Notes: generated by a model not told the origin, from the sequence alone. A stretch of DNA of 64,000 bases from Bradyrhizobium daqingense (GCF_021044685.1 NZ_CP088014.1:3024001-3088000), one strand, 5' to 3'. Shown: positions 51,041 to 60,557, counted from the first letter of the stretch. A program made the numbers and translations.

Positions 51041-54000
51041 GTGCAGACCACGCTGCTCGGATTGGCGATTGCCTTCATCATTGCGCTGCTGGCCGCGCTG
51101 ATCGGGCCCTACTACATCGACTGGAACCAGTTTCGGCCCCAGTTCGAGGCGGAGGCGACCAGGATCATCGGCGTGCCGGTGCGGGTGGCGGGCCAGCTCG
51201 ACGCGCGGCTCCTGCCGGCGCCGACGCTGCGGCTGCGGTCGGTCACCTTCGGCGGCAACAACGATCTCGGCCGCCTGCGCGCCGACAAGCTCGACGTCGA
51301 GTTCAGCCTGGGCTCCCTGATGCGCGGCGAATGGCGCGCCACCGAGCTGTCGGTGGGCGGCATGGCGGTCGATCTCGGCCTCGACGCGCGCGGGCGGGTC
51401 GATCTGCCGTCCACCGCCAGCGGCACCTTCAATCTCGCCTCGCTCGCCATCGAGCGGCTCAATCTCACCGGTCGCATCGCCCTGCACGATGCCGCCAGCC
51501 GCTCCACGCTGGAGCTGAGCGACATCGCCTTCTCCGGTGACGTGCGCTCGCTGGCCGGCGCGGTCCGCGGCGAGGGCAGTTTCAGCGCGAGCGGGGTGCG
51601 CTACCCCTTCCGCATTTCCTCCGGCCCGAGCGCCGACGGCAACGCCACCCGCCTTCACCTCAACATCGACCCGGGCGAGCGCGCCATTCTCGCCGATCTC
51701 GACGGCGTGCTGGCCTTCGACAACCGCCTGCCGAAATTTGAGGGCGCGCTGACGCTCGCGGTCCCCGCGAGCAAGAAGGCGGGCGAGGCGGGGCCGATGC
51801 CCTGGAAGCTCACGACCAGGCTCAAGGCCGATCCGGCCGGTGCCAAATTCGAGCAGATCGATGCCAGCTTCGGCACCGAAGATGCCGCGCTGAAATTCGG
51901 CGGCGTCGGCGACCTCAAGTTCGGCGCCTCACCGTTGCTGCGCGCGGTGCTGTCGGCGCGCCAGGTCGATGCGGACAAGCTGACTGCCAAGGATAATGTG
52001 AAGGACGATACCGATCCGCAGCGCGTCCTGCCGGCGCTGCGGGCAGGGCTCGCCGCGATTCCGCAGGCGCCGATCCCGGCGCAGATCGAATTCAACTCCG
52101 ACCAGATCATGCTGGGCGGCCGTCCGCTCCAGAACATCACCGCCGAGCTTCAGACCGACGGGCGGTCCTGGACCTTCCGCCGACTCGAGCTGCGTGCGCC
52201 CGGCATGACGCAGCTCTCGCTCAACGGCGCAACGCCCGGCGCCGACAGTTTCAGCGGCCGCCTCAGCGTCGAATCCTCCGACCCTGATACGCTGGTGGCC
52301 TGGCTTCAGGGTCGCAGCGAGGTCAACCGCCGTAGCACGCGGCCGCTGCGCCTTGCCGGCGATGTCACCATCGCCGCCAACCATCTCGCCATCGAGCGGC
52401 TGAAGGCCGAGATCGAGGGCGGCGCCGTCGAAGGTCGCATCGCGTTCGTCCAGACGGGTGCGAGCAAGGGCTCGCGGATCGACGCCGAGCTCAAGGCCGA
52501 TCGTCTCGACCTCGATGCCGCCGCAAGCTTCGTCCGCGCGCTCGCGGGGCCGCAAGGCGAATGGCCGGAAGAGGCAAAGCTGTCGCTCGACATCGGCCGC
52601 GCCATCTCGGCCGGTCAGGAGCTGCGGCCGTTCGCGGCAAAGCTCGGCTATGGTCCAGCGGCGCTCTCGCTGGAGCAGTTGCGGTTCGGCCAAGCCGGCG
52701 GTGTGACCACGGAGGCGAGCGGCAGTTTTGATCGCAGGAACGCCACCGGCAAGCTCGGGCTCAAATCGTCGGCGAATTCCCTGCGGGAGCTCACGGCGCT
52801 GATCGAGCCGTTCGCGCCTGCGGTGCGCGCGCGCTTCGATGCCATTCCGGCACTGCCGGGCGCGACCCGCCTCAAGCTCGACCTCAGCCTCGACAAGAAC
52901 GCCGAGCATGCCGATCGCAGCAGCGCGCGCGTCGTGTTCGATCTCGACGCGCCGCAGCTCAAGGCAAGCGCGACGCTGACGGCGCAGACGCCGGTGGCCG
53001 CCGTCAGCGGTATCGACATCGACCGCCTGCGCAACAGCGATTTCACATTCGATTCGAAGGTGTCGGCGCCGCAGGCTGGTGCGCTGCTGGCATTGCTCGG
53101 CCTGGATCGCATCGTGGCCGCGGGTGCGGGCGCTTCACAGTTCGAAGGCAAGGTGACGGGCACGTGGCAGAAGCCGCTGCAATTGAGCGCAAAGCTCGGC
53201 GGCGGCGGTCTGGATGCGGACGCTCAGGGCACCTTCGACTGGTCGGCATCAAAGGGCAGCGCGAATCTGCGCGTCCGCAACGTCAATCTGGCGCCGCTAT
53301 TCGGGACCGGTGCGGCCGACAAATCCACGCAGAACGTCAGCCTGTCCGCTCGCGTCGGGCTGTCCGGCAATCGCCTGACCCTCGACGATCTCGACAGCAG
53401 CGCGGCCGGCTCGCATCTGCGCGGCCATCTCACGGTGATGCTCGATCAGGAGAAGAGCGTCGATGGCGAGGTGGGTCTCGATACGCTCGATCTTGCCCCG
53501 GCGCTCGCGATGGCGATCGGTGCGGCCGGCCACGAGTCCGGCGAGCCGCTGAGTCCGGGGCTCGTCAGTGGCTGGCGCGGCCGCATCGCCTTCCAGGCGC
53601 TGCGCGGCACGCTGCCCGGTGGCATCGAGCTGCGCCCCGTCGGCGGCACGATCCGCAGCGACGGCCAGTCGCTCGCGTTCGATGCGCTCAAGGGCAATGT
53701 CGGCGGCGGCGAGATGTCGGCAAGTCTCGATGCCCGCAATGGCGCGAGTGGCCTGGCGGTCAATACCCGCATCGAGCTTCGCAACGTCGATGCAAGCACG
53801 TTGCGCTACCGCGATCTGTCGCTGCCCAAGGGACGCGCCTCGGTGCAGATGGCGCTGACCAGCCAGGGCCGTAGCGTCGAGGCTCTCACCGGCGCGCTCG
53901 CGGGCAACGGCACCGTGACGCTCGATGCGGCCGAAATCGCCGGCCTCAATCCGCGCGCCTTCGAGATCGCGATCCGTGCCAGCGACGGCGGCCAGGTCGC

Positions 54001-54703
54001 CGACGACAATCGGCTGCGGCAGCTGGTCGAGCCCGCGCTGTCGGCAGGCTCGATCGCGGTGGCCTCGGCGCAGATCCCGTTCACCATCCGCGACGGACGC
54101 CTGCGCGTCGGCGCGACGGCGCTGGAAGCGAAGAACGCCCGCGCCATCGTGTCCGGCGGCTACGACATTCCCGCCGACCAGGCCGACATCCGCGCCAGCC
54201 TGACGCCGATCATGACCGGTCTCTCCGGCGCCCCGCCCGAGATTCAGTTGTTCGCGGCAGGCCCGCCCGGCAGGCTGAACCGCACCATCGATCTGGCACC
54301 GCTGTCCTCGTGGCTCGCGGTGCGCACCATCGATCGCGAGACGCGCCGGCTCGATGCGATCGAGCGCGGCGAGCCGCCGCCCGCCACCGCCGCGCTGCCG
54401 ACGCTGGTGTCTCCCGATGGCGCGCCTGAGCAGGCGCCGGCCGTTGTGCCGTTGCCCGGGCAGGATCCGCGCCGCATGCCGTCCAAGCAGAAGGCGGCGC
54501 CGACGCCGAAAGCGCCGCAGGCGGCTCCCGCCGCGCCAAGCCCCGCACTTACAGGCCCGCCGAGCCAGCCACCTGCAAGCCCGCCTGTGGCGAGCCAGCT
54601 TGCACCGCTGCCGCCGCCGATCGACGTGAAGCCGGCCCCGGGCCCGCCGCCCGCAAAGCCGAGGCCAAAGCCGCCATTGGTGCTGACACCGCAGAATCCG
54701 TGA
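51041..54703 (+). CDS. AsmA-family large envelope protein
   Basis: This protein of about 1220 residues has one N-terminal membrane helix (LLGLAIAFIIALLAALIGPYYI) and a long periplasmic part. The AsmA N-domain starts IDWNQFRPQFEAEATRIIGVPVRVAGQLDARLLPAPTLRLRSVTFG. A C-terminal AsmA_2-like region follows (about 800-1080), then a Pro/Ala-rich tail from about 1110. AsmA-like proteins form long beta grooves thought to move phospholipids between membranes. The GTG at 51041 has GGGGAG four bases upstream, better than the TTG at 51023. Upstream, CCCCTATATAAGGGG at 50941 may mark the promoter. Confidence 0.9.
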   Translation: MQTTLLGLAIAFIIALLAALIGPYYIDWNQFRPQFEAEATRIIGVPVRVAGQLDARLLPAPTLRLRSVTFGGNNDLGRLRADKLDVEFSLGSLMRGEWRATELSVGGMAVDLGLDARGRVDLPSTASGTFNLASLAIERLNLTGRIALHDAASRSTLELSDIAFSGDVRSLAGAVRGEGSFSASGVRYPFRISSGPSADGNATRLHLNIDPGERAILADLDGVLAFDNRLPKFEGALTLAVPASKKAGEAGPMPWKLTTRLKADPAGAKFEQIDASFGTEDAALKFGGVGDLKFGASPLLRAVLSARQVDADKLTAKDNVKDDTDPQRVLPALRAGLAAIPQAPIPAQIEFNSDQIMLGGRPLQNITAELQTDGRSWTFRRLELRAPGMTQLSLNGATPGADSFSGRLSVESSDPDTLVAWLQGRSEVNRRSTRPLRLAGDVTIAANHLAIERLKAEIEGGAVEGRIAFVQTGASKGSRIDAELKADRLDLDAAASFVRALAGPQGEWPEEAKLSLDIGRAISAGQELRPFAAKLGYGPAALSLEQLRFGQAGGVTTEASGSFDRRNATGKLGLKSSANSLRELTALIEPFAPAVRARFDAIPALPGATRLKLDLSLDKNAEHADRSSARVVFDLDAPQLKASATLTAQTPVAAVSGIDIDRLRNSDFTFDSKVSAPQAGALLALLGLDRIVAAGAGASQFEGKVTGTWQKPLQLSAKLGGGGLDADAQGTFDWSASKGSANLRVRNVNLAPLFGTGAADKSTQNVSLSARVGLSGNRLTLDDLDSSAAGSHLRGHLTVMLDQEKSVDGEVGLDTLDLAPALAMAIGAAGHESGEPLSPGLVSGWRGRIAFQALRGTLPGGIELRPVGGTIRSDGQSLAFDALKGNVGGGEMSASLDARNGASGLAVNTRIELRNVDASTLRYRDLSLPKGRASVQMALTSQGRSVEALTGALAGNGTVTLDAAEIAGLNPRAFEIAIRASDGGQVADDNRLRQLVEPALSAGSIAVASAQIPFTIRDGRLRVGATALEAKNARAIVSGGYDIPADQADIRASLTPIMTGLSGAPPEIQLFAAGPPGRLNRTIDLAPLSSWLAVRTIDRETRRLDAIERGEPPPATAALPTLVSPDGAPEQAPAVVPLPGQDPRRMPSKQKAAPTPKAPQAAPAAPSPALTGPPSQPPASPPVASQLAPLPPPIDVKPAPGPPPAKPRPKPPLVLTPQNP

Positions 54704-54712
54704 GGACGAGGT

Positions 54713-54852
54713 CGTCATGCCCGGGCTTGTCCCGCCTGCGCGGCCGAAGCCGCTTCGGCGAGGCGAAGGCCCGGGCATCCACGATCTTCGTCTGGTGCGC
54801 AAGGCGTGGATGGCCGAGACGTCCGGTCTAAACAGCAAGCCCGGCCATGACG
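54713..54852. repeat. Intergenic palindromic repeat, family A (long copy)
   Basis: It begins CGTCATGCCCGGGC and ends GCCCGGCCATGACG. Inside are GCCCGGGCATCCACG / CGTGGATGGCC arms and a GCCGAAGCCGCTTCGGC hairpin. It takes up 140 of the 358 bases between the AsmA-like and DUF2336 genes. The remaining 54853-55061 holds the downstream promoter and nothing else I recognise. Confidence 0.7.
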
Positions 54853-55061
54853 CCGGAGAGACAAGGGCTTGGCGTTCATTCGGCCGTGCACAGCCTTGCC
54901 AGTAAACCCATTCCCTCGCATTTGAACGAATTCTGGTCGGCAAAACTGATCTGCCAACTTTACTGGATTATCGCGTTTGTTCCCTAGGCTCGGTTCCTGA
55001 GGAATTCGGTGTCCCGCCACGAGCGGCGGGACAGCTCGCCACAAGAACTGGGGTTATCGAG

Positions 55062-56180
55062 ATGGACGGGGCGAAGACGCTTCTACAGGATCTGGACGAC
55101 GCGATCGCGCGCGGCACTGACGAGAGCCGGGCGCGGGCATTGTGGCATGCGACCGACATCCTGATCACCGGCCGCTACAGCGACGACGAGATCAGCATGT
55201 TCGGCGACGTCATCGGCCGGCTCGCCGACGAGATCGAGGTCGCCGCGCGTGCGCAGCTGTCCGAAGTCATGTCGGCCTGCGATCACGCCCCGCTCAACGT
55301 CATCGAAAAGCTCGCCCTCGACGACGAGATCGCGGTTGCCGGTCCCGTGCTGCGTGATTCCAACCGGATCGACGAGAAGATGCTGGTCGAGAGCGCCATG
55401 ACCAAGGGCCAGGCGCATCTGCTCGCGATCTCGCAGCGCCAGTCGATCGGCGAGGCCGTGACCGACGTGCTGGTCGAGCGCGGCAACCAGGAAGTCGTGA
55501 CGTCGGTCGCGAAGAACGAGGGCGCGCGCTTCTCCGGCTCGGGCCTGCTGCACATGGTCCGCCGTGCCGAGGGCGATTCGATCCTTGCCGAGCAGCTCGG
55601 CCTGCGCAAGGACGTGCCGCGCCACGTCTTCCAGCAGCTGATCGCGAAGGCGTCGGAAGACGTCCGCCGCCGGCTCGAGACCGAGCGGCCCGAGATGATG
55701 GCGCATATCCAGAGCTCGGTGACCGAGGTCACCGGCGACCTCCAGTCCAAGTTCGGCCCGTCCTCGCGCAGCTATTTCGTCGCCAAGCGCGTGGTGACGA
55801 CGCAGTACCGTCAGGGCAATCTCAACCAGGATTCGATCTCGAACTATGCGCGCCAGCACCGCTTCGACGAGGTGCAGATCGGCCTGTCGCTGCTGTCGGC
55901 ACTGCCGGTCGACGTCATCGAGCGCGCGCTGATGGACCGCAACCGCGAGATGATCCTGGTGCTGTGCAAGGCCCTCGACTTCTCCTGGGACACGACGATG
56001 TCGCTGCTGTTTCTCGGCGCCAGGGATCATTTGATCACGGCGCGCGAGCTCCAGGACAATGAGCGCGAATATGGCCGGCTCAAGATCGAGACCTCGCGCA
56101 GCATTCTGAAGTTCTACCAGTCGCGCAAGACCGGCGCGGGTGCCGAAGGGGGCCGCCAGCCCGAGCTCCAAGTTCACTGA
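55062..56180 (+). CDS. DUF2336 domain protein
   Basis: This 372-residue cytoplasmic, largely helical protein consists of repeat-like helices through most of its length, for example LADEIEVAARAQLSEVMSACDHAPLNVIEKLALDDEIAVAGPVLRDS. That segment is the DUF2336 (alphaproteobacterial HEAT-like) signature. There is no membrane segment or catalytic motif. A scaffold or protein-interaction role is an inference from the repeats. The tail is Gly- and Arg-rich. The gene is followed by a small gene in the same direction (43 bases), likely one operon. Confidence 0.88.
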   Translation: MDGAKTLLQDLDDAIARGTDESRARALWHATDILITGRYSDDEISMFGDVIGRLADEIEVAARAQLSEVMSACDHAPLNVIEKLALDDEIAVAGPVLRDSNRIDEKMLVESAMTKGQAHLLAISQRQSIGEAVTDVLVERGNQEVVTSVAKNEGARFSGSGLLHMVRRAEGDSILAEQLGLRKDVPRHVFQQLIAKASEDVRRRLETERPEMMAHIQSSVTEVTGDLQSKFGPSSRSYFVAKRVVTTQYRQGNLNQDSISNYARQHRFDEVQIGLSLLSALPVDVIERALMDRNREMILVLCKALDFSWDTTMSLLFLGARDHLITARELQDNEREYGRLKIETSRSILKFYQSRKTGAGAEGGRQPELQVH

Positions 56181-56223
56181 CAGGTCCACTGACAAGTCCA
56201 CTGAGGAGAGGGGAGTGTCTGCA

Positions 56224-56463
56224 ATGTTGCCTCAATTCGGCACCGCGGTTCGCAAGAAGGTCAACAAGGCTCCGGCCATCGATCTCGGCGGCGGTGCGCC
56301 GGACAAGGCGTCGGTCGACGCCGCCTGGCTCGTGCTGGAAGCCGCCAACGATCTCGGCGATCACGCCGCGATCGAAGCCTGTCGCCGTGTCATCGACGCC
56401 GAGCTGAACGGCACGGTCGCGCGCAGCGCGGATGTCGACCTGGTGCTGGGATATTTTCGCTGA
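56224..56463 (+). CDS. Small conserved-looking hypothetical protein
   Basis: This 79-residue helical protein reads VDAAWLVLEAANDLGDHAAIEACRRVIDAELNGTVARSADVDLVLGYF, resembling one TPR-like helix pair. A basic N-terminus precedes it. There is no signal peptide. I chose ATG 56224, with GGGGAG eight bases upstream. The GTG at 56215 is in the same frame. It lies directly downstream of the DUF2336 gene and may act with it. I do not recognise a named family. Confidence 0.65.
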   Translation: MLPQFGTAVRKKVNKAPAIDLGGGAPDKASVDAAWLVLEAANDLGDHAAIEACRRVIDAELNGTVARSADVDLVLGYFR

Positions 56464-56489
56464 CGATCGTATCGTTGAAGAGGCCGAAC

Positions 56490-58208
56490 TCACGAGCTCA
56501 GCGAAGAACTCACGCGCTTTGACCCCGTGTCGGGTTGGCGATCCGACTTTGCCGCGCTGAGGGCCGCGGCCAGCTCGTCGAGCTGGTACGGTTTCGCCAA
56601 TATCTGGATACCCTTTGCTTCCGCCTCGTGGATCGCCGCTTCGGCATAACCGCTCGTCAGCAGGACCGGGACGTCGCTGCGCCGCCTTCTGATCTCCCGT
56701 GCGAGCTCGACCCCGTTCATGCCGCCCGGCATCATGATGTCCGAAAAGACCAGATCGACGGTGCGTCCGTCTGCCAAAGCGCCCAGCGCGGCTGCACCGC
56801 TGGCGGCCCGCGTGACCTGGTAACCGAGCTGACCAAGCATCTCACCGACCAGGGCGGCGACCTCCTCGTCGTCTTCGACCAGCAGGACCTGACCCTGGCC
56901 GTCTTGCTTTGGACGTGTCGTCCTGTTGAGCTCGATCAGGTGGCGCTGCTTGGACGCGAGATTCCGTGAACGGGGCAGGTACAGCTCGATGCTGGTCCCC
57001 TGGCCAATTTGTGATTTGATGCGGACGGTTCCGCGCGACTGGGTCGCGAATCCATGAACCTGCGCCAGCCCGAGGCCGGATCCCTTGCCGACGTCCTTTG
57101 TCGTGAAGAACGGTTCGAAAACCCGCGACAGGATTTCGGGACTCATGCCGACGCCGGTATCGATGACGGACAGCCGCACGTAGTCGCCCGCTATGTCCTC
57201 TTCACGCAGGTCGGGCAAGTTCTCGCCGCGGACGGTGATGGTCCCGCCATTGGGCATTGCATCGCGGGCATTGACGGCCAGATTGAGAATGACGAGCTCG
57301 AGCTCGCCGGGATCGACCTCGACCGCCCAGAGCTGGTCCGGGAAGTCAAACTCGACATGAACGTCGCCCCGCAGGCTTCGATCGAGCAATTCGCGCATGC
57401 CGCCGATCTGCGTGGCGACATCGACGGGCTCGGGACGAAGCGTCTGCCGGCGCGAGAACGCCAGAAGCTGCTTGGTCAAGCTGGCGCCGCGCTGCGCGGC
57501 CTGGATCATCCCGTCCATCAGGCGGCGACGGCGGCCTGGATCAGTCTGGCGGTCGAGCATGTCGAGGCCGCCGGAGATCACCATCAGCAGATTGTTGAAG
57601 TCATGCGCCACGCCCCCGGTGAGCTGGCCGATCGCCTCGATTTTCTGGGCCTGGCGAAGCGTCTCCTCGACCCGGATGCGCTCCTTCATTTCGAGGCGAA
57701 GCTGCTCGTTGGCTTCCTCCAACGCCCGCGTCCGCTCCACGACCAGCTCCTCGAGCTCCTGCGCCGTCTGCTCGCGCGCGGCGAGCAGGGCACGGATTTC
57801 ATATTGGCGGCGCCGTGCGCGCAACGCCGATTGAATGGCGCTGGTCAGCGTCATCGGCTGCACCGGCCGCTCGAGCAGCGAAACGTTGCGGAGAAGCGAG
57901 ACGATGTTGCGCCGCCAGGCCATGACGGCCGGCTGCTCTCGGTGGCTGGTCAGGACGACGAAAGGCAGGTCGGACCAGGGCGGCTGGCTCTCGATCCACT
58001 GTGCCAGCGATGCCGTGTCCTTTCCGAACAAGGCTTCCTCGGCGAGGAAGACGGCACCGGCGCCGGCGACGATTTCACCGACGAGTTCGGGAATGCTGCG
58101 GCAGTTGACGGCATGCAGGTTCGATCCCCTGAGCAACTCGACGGTTGCGGGTCCGTCGCGCCCGATCGGAGCGAAGACGAGAACGCATTGATCTCGCTCG
58201 CCGCTCAT
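56490..58208 (-). CDS. Hybrid sensor histidine kinase with pseudo-receiver and C-terminal receiver
   Basis: The protein has 572 residues. The N-terminal 1-125 resembles a receiver domain (VLVFAPIGRDG, LPFVVLTSH, LLERPVQPMTL) but the phospho-acceptor Asp is not evident, so it is a likely pseudo-receiver. A coiled coil (about 140-190) leads to HisKA with His202 in VAHDFNN. The HATPase domain has NARDAMPNGG, DTGVGMS and GKGSGLGLA. A full receiver follows (about 450-565) with LVFSDIMMPGG as acceptor. There are no membrane segments, so it senses a cytoplasmic input. Its ATG overlaps the stop of the KaiC-like gene (ATGA), so the kinase probably receives the KaiC state. Confidence 0.92.
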   Translation of the reverse strand: MSGERDQCVLVFAPIGRDGPATVELLRGSNLHAVNCRSIPELVGEIVAGAGAVFLAEEALFGKDTASLAQWIESQPPWSDLPFVVLTSHREQPAVMAWRRNIVSLLRNVSLLERPVQPMTLTSAIQSALRARRRQYEIRALLAAREQTAQELEELVVERTRALEEANEQLRLEMKERIRVEETLRQAQKIEAIGQLTGGVAHDFNNLLMVISGGLDMLDRQTDPGRRRRLMDGMIQAAQRGASLTKQLLAFSRRQTLRPEPVDVATQIGGMRELLDRSLRGDVHVEFDFPDQLWAVEVDPGELELVILNLAVNARDAMPNGGTITVRGENLPDLREEDIAGDYVRLSVIDTGVGMSPEILSRVFEPFFTTKDVGKGSGLGLAQVHGFATQSRGTVRIKSQIGQGTSIELYLPRSRNLASKQRHLIELNRTTRPKQDGQGQVLLVEDDEEVAALVGEMLGQLGYQVTRAASGAAALGALADGRTVDLVFSDIMMPGGMNGVELAREIRRRRSDVPVLLTSGYAEAAIHEAEAKGIQILAKPYQLDELAAALSAAKSDRQPDTGSKRVSSSLSS

Positions 58209-59722
58209 TCAGCGGTCCCTTCCGGCGACATCGCCGGGCCGGTATAACGCGGAGTGCCGGTAAAGATGCCGCTGAATTCCTTGAGGGGCGGCCCGAGCTT
58301 GATGCCTGCGTGGGTCAGCCGGAATTCGCGGATCGTATGCTCGTGATTTCCGCTGCGCTTCTTCACCACCGAAAGCGCGCGGCGCACTGTCCCGCCCAGT
58401 TCGAAGTAGCGCAGCATGAGAACGGAATCGCTGAGATAGCTGATGTCGAGGCTGGTATCCGTCGGCCCGACCAGCCCATGTTGTGCAAGGATCAGGATGG
58501 TGAGCACGCCTTGCTGTGCAAGGTAGCTCAGGAGCTCGTGCATTTGCAGGATGAGAAACCGCTCGTCCGGCATCGCGTTCAAATAGCCGTTCAAGCTGTC
58601 GATGACGATGATCCGGGCGTTGTCGCGCTCGACGCTCGTGCGCACATTTGCGGCGAATTCGCCCGGCGAAAGTTCGGCCGGATCGATCTGCTGAAAGCGG
58701 ATTTTGCCCGACTCGAGATGCGGTTCGAGTCCCAGGCCGAGCGTTCGCGCGCGTGCCTCGACCGTGCCGCGACCTTCGTCGAAGGCGAAAAACACCGCAT
58801 GCTCGCCGCGCTCGGCCGCGGCGATCGCATAGGTCAGGGCGACCGAGGATTTCCCCACGCCGGCTGCGCCGATGAGAAGCGCGTTGGTGCCGCGCTCAAG
58901 CCCGCCTCCAAGGAGCTGGTCGAATTCGGCGTTGCCGCTGGGCGTGAACTCCCCAAGGAACGACCGGTGATGTTCCGCAGCAACGAGACGAGGAAAGATC
59001 TTCAGACCACCTTTATCGATGATGAAGTCGTGGAAGCCGCCGCGAAATTTGATGCCGCGCATCTTGATCACGCGAAGCCGCCGCCGCTCGGCGCCGTAGT
59101 CGAGCGCGAGCTGTTCGAGCATGACCACGCCGTGCGCGATCGAATGCAGCTGCAGATCGTCCTGGGACGATGAAAGGTCGTCGAGCAGGATTACCGTGCA
59201 GTTGCGGTTGGTGAAGAAATGCTTCAGGGCCAGCACCTGGCGCCTGTAGCGCAGCGGGTTCTGGGCAAGCAGCCGGAGTTCGGACAGGCTGTCGAGCACC
59301 ACGCGCGTCGGATTGATCCGTTCGACCTCCTTGAAGATCAGACCGGTTGTTTCGCTCAGCTCCATCTCGGCCGGATGAAATACAGTGAGCTCCCGCTCGG
59401 GATCCAGCGTTGTTTCCGGCGGCACGAGCTCGAAAATGTCGACACCCTCCAGCGACCAGCCATGCCGCTGTCCGACCAGCATCAGTTCGCGCCTGGTCTC
59501 GGAGAGAGAAATATAGAGCACCCGCTCTCCGTCGCGCACGCCGCTGAGGAGGAACTGCAGCGCGATCGTTGTCTTGCCGGTGCCCGGCCGTCCTTCATAC
59601 AGATACATCCGGTTGGCGTCGAAACCGCCGCCCAGGATATTGTCCAGGCCATCGCTGCCCGTGGAAACTCTCGGCGAATCCCTGAGGTCGCTGTCCGCAG
59701 CAGCCTTGGACTGACCGGTCAT
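58205..59722 (-). CDS. kaiC: KaiC-like double RecA-domain ATPase
   Basis: The protein is 505 residues, close to KaiC's usual size. CI has P-loop GRPGTGKT (44-51) and catalytic-region SLSETRREL. CII has P-loop GAAGVGKS (285-292), FAFDEGRG and Walker B IIVIDSLNGY. The KaiC end block is present (LRYFELGGTVRRALSVVKKRSG.HEHTIREFRLT). Aligned by eye with cyanobacterial KaiC, the phosphosites Ser431/Thr432 read Ser428-Tyr429, so only one hydroxyl position of the usual pair is kept as Ser. No kaiA or kaiB is adjacent. It is translationally coupled to a hybrid histidine kinase, so it likely gates a phosphorelay rather than a full clock. Confidence 0.92.
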   Translation of the reverse strand: MTGQSKAAADSDLRDSPRVSTGSDGLDNILGGGFDANRMYLYEGRPGTGKTTIALQFLLSGVRDGERVLYISLSETRRELMLVGQRHGWSLEGVDIFELVPPETTLDPERELTVFHPAEMELSETTGLIFKEVERINPTRVVLDSLSELRLLAQNPLRYRRQVLALKHFFTNRNCTVILLDDLSSSQDDLQLHSIAHGVVMLEQLALDYGAERRRLRVIKMRGIKFRGGFHDFIIDKGGLKIFPRLVAAEHHRSFLGEFTPSGNAEFDQLLGGGLERGTNALLIGAAGVGKSSVALTYAIAAAERGEHAVFFAFDEGRGTVEARARTLGLGLEPHLESGKIRFQQIDPAELSPGEFAANVRTSVERDNARIIVIDSLNGYLNAMPDERFLILQMHELLSYLAQQGVLTILILAQHGLVGPTDTSLDISYLSDSVLMLRYFELGGTVRRALSVVKKRSGNHEHTIREFRLTHAGIKLGPPLKEFSGIFTGTPRYTGPAMSPEGTAE

Positions 59723-59802
59723 TGAACCCCCTTACGAAAGTCGTCAAAGCAGCTTCGCCGCAGGCCTCAGCTGCAGCCTTGGACCGAACGGGGTCCGTAC
59801 AT

Positions 59803-59829
59803 GGAACTCTCGAAAGGAGATCAGGTTCC
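59803..59829. promoter_or_regulatory. GGAAC/GTTCC dyad upstream of the KaiC-like gene
   Basis: GGAAC (59803-59807) and GTTCC (59825-59829) form a dyad. On the minus strand it reads GGAAC-N16-AGTT, close to the EcfG general-stress promoter pattern GGAAC-N16/17-CGTT, about 80-105 bases before the kaiC-like ATG. The -10 differs at one base. It may instead be a plain operator. Confidence 0.3.
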
Positions 59830-59955
59830 CGGGGGCTCGCCATGCTGCAGAGGCAGCGGCGGACCAACCCATCGGCCGTAGCCTGCGACGCCACCTCGCG
59901 CCGTGTCGGTCCAAAAGTGGACAGAGAGGCCTCGGCTCCGGCGCGGGAGCTCCAC

Positions 59956-60453
59956 TCACCGCCTGATGCGATAAATCACGACCTCTTCACCCTTACGGAT
60001 CGTACTCCGCTCCAGGAGATAGTTCGCTTTCTCCAGCGCGCGGCGGGATGCGCCGTTGGCCACATTCACGATGCCGATGAGCGAGGGCAGCTTCAGGTGT
60101 GACAGCCCGACGTCCGTCATGGCGGCCGCGATCTCGCTTGCAAATCCCTGGCCCCAGAACTCGCGTTTGAGTGCGTAGAGAATCTCGATCTCATCGACAT
60201 CGTCCACGAGAATGTGCCGGAGCCCAGCCCGTCCGGCAAAGACGCCGTCTTTCGTGCGCAGCGTCCACAGTCCGAAACCGTGCTGGTCCCAATGCGCCAT
60301 GTTGGTGTCGAGATAGGTCTTCGTGACCTTGGGCGTCCGCACTCCGCCGAGATACCGGGACACCTCGGCATCGAGATGCAGCGCGACGAGGTCGGCGAGG
60401 TGGCTTTCATTCAGCCTTTCGGCCGTCAGCCTGTTGGTGCGGAAGTTTTTCAA
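59956..60453 (-). CDS. GNAT-family N-acetyltransferase (RimJ/RimL type)
   Basis: This protein of about 165 residues opens TNRLTAERLNESHLADLVALHLD, the RimJ/RimL-like opening. GFASEIAAAMTDVGLSHLKLPSL supplies the acetyl-CoA pyrophosphate loop region, and IVNVANGASRRALEKANY the conserved N..S..A.EK helix. It would acetylate an amine of a protein or small molecule, with the target unknown. I chose the TTG at 60453 because conserved sequence begins right there and no ATG precedes it. The long open frame further upstream has no family sequence. It is divergent from the 85-residue gene. Confidence 0.8.
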   Translation of the reverse strand: MKNFRTNRLTAERLNESHLADLVALHLDAEVSRYLGGVRTPKVTKTYLDTNMAHWDQHGFGLWTLRTKDGVFAGRAGLRHILVDDVDEIEILYALKREFWGQGFASEIAAAMTDVGLSHLKLPSLIGIVNVANGASRRALEKANYLLERSTIRKGEEVVIYRIRR

Positions 60454-60543
60454 TGGGCTTACCCGCGTTCGACGAGAACATCCGACGATATCATCCTGCC
60501 GATGTCTTACTCGACCTCTCGCTCGCCCGCATGAGGCGCAGGT

Positions 60544-60557
60544 TTGATCTGCATCAA
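60544..60557. promoter_or_regulatory. Perfect FNR/FixK box
   Basis: TTGAT-CTGC-ATCAA is a perfect dyad of the FNR/FixK type. Its centre is about 65 bases before the ATG at 60616. A -41.5 activator position would put the transcription start near 60592, leaving a short leader. This predicts low-oxygen induction of the downstream gene. Confidence 0.75.
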
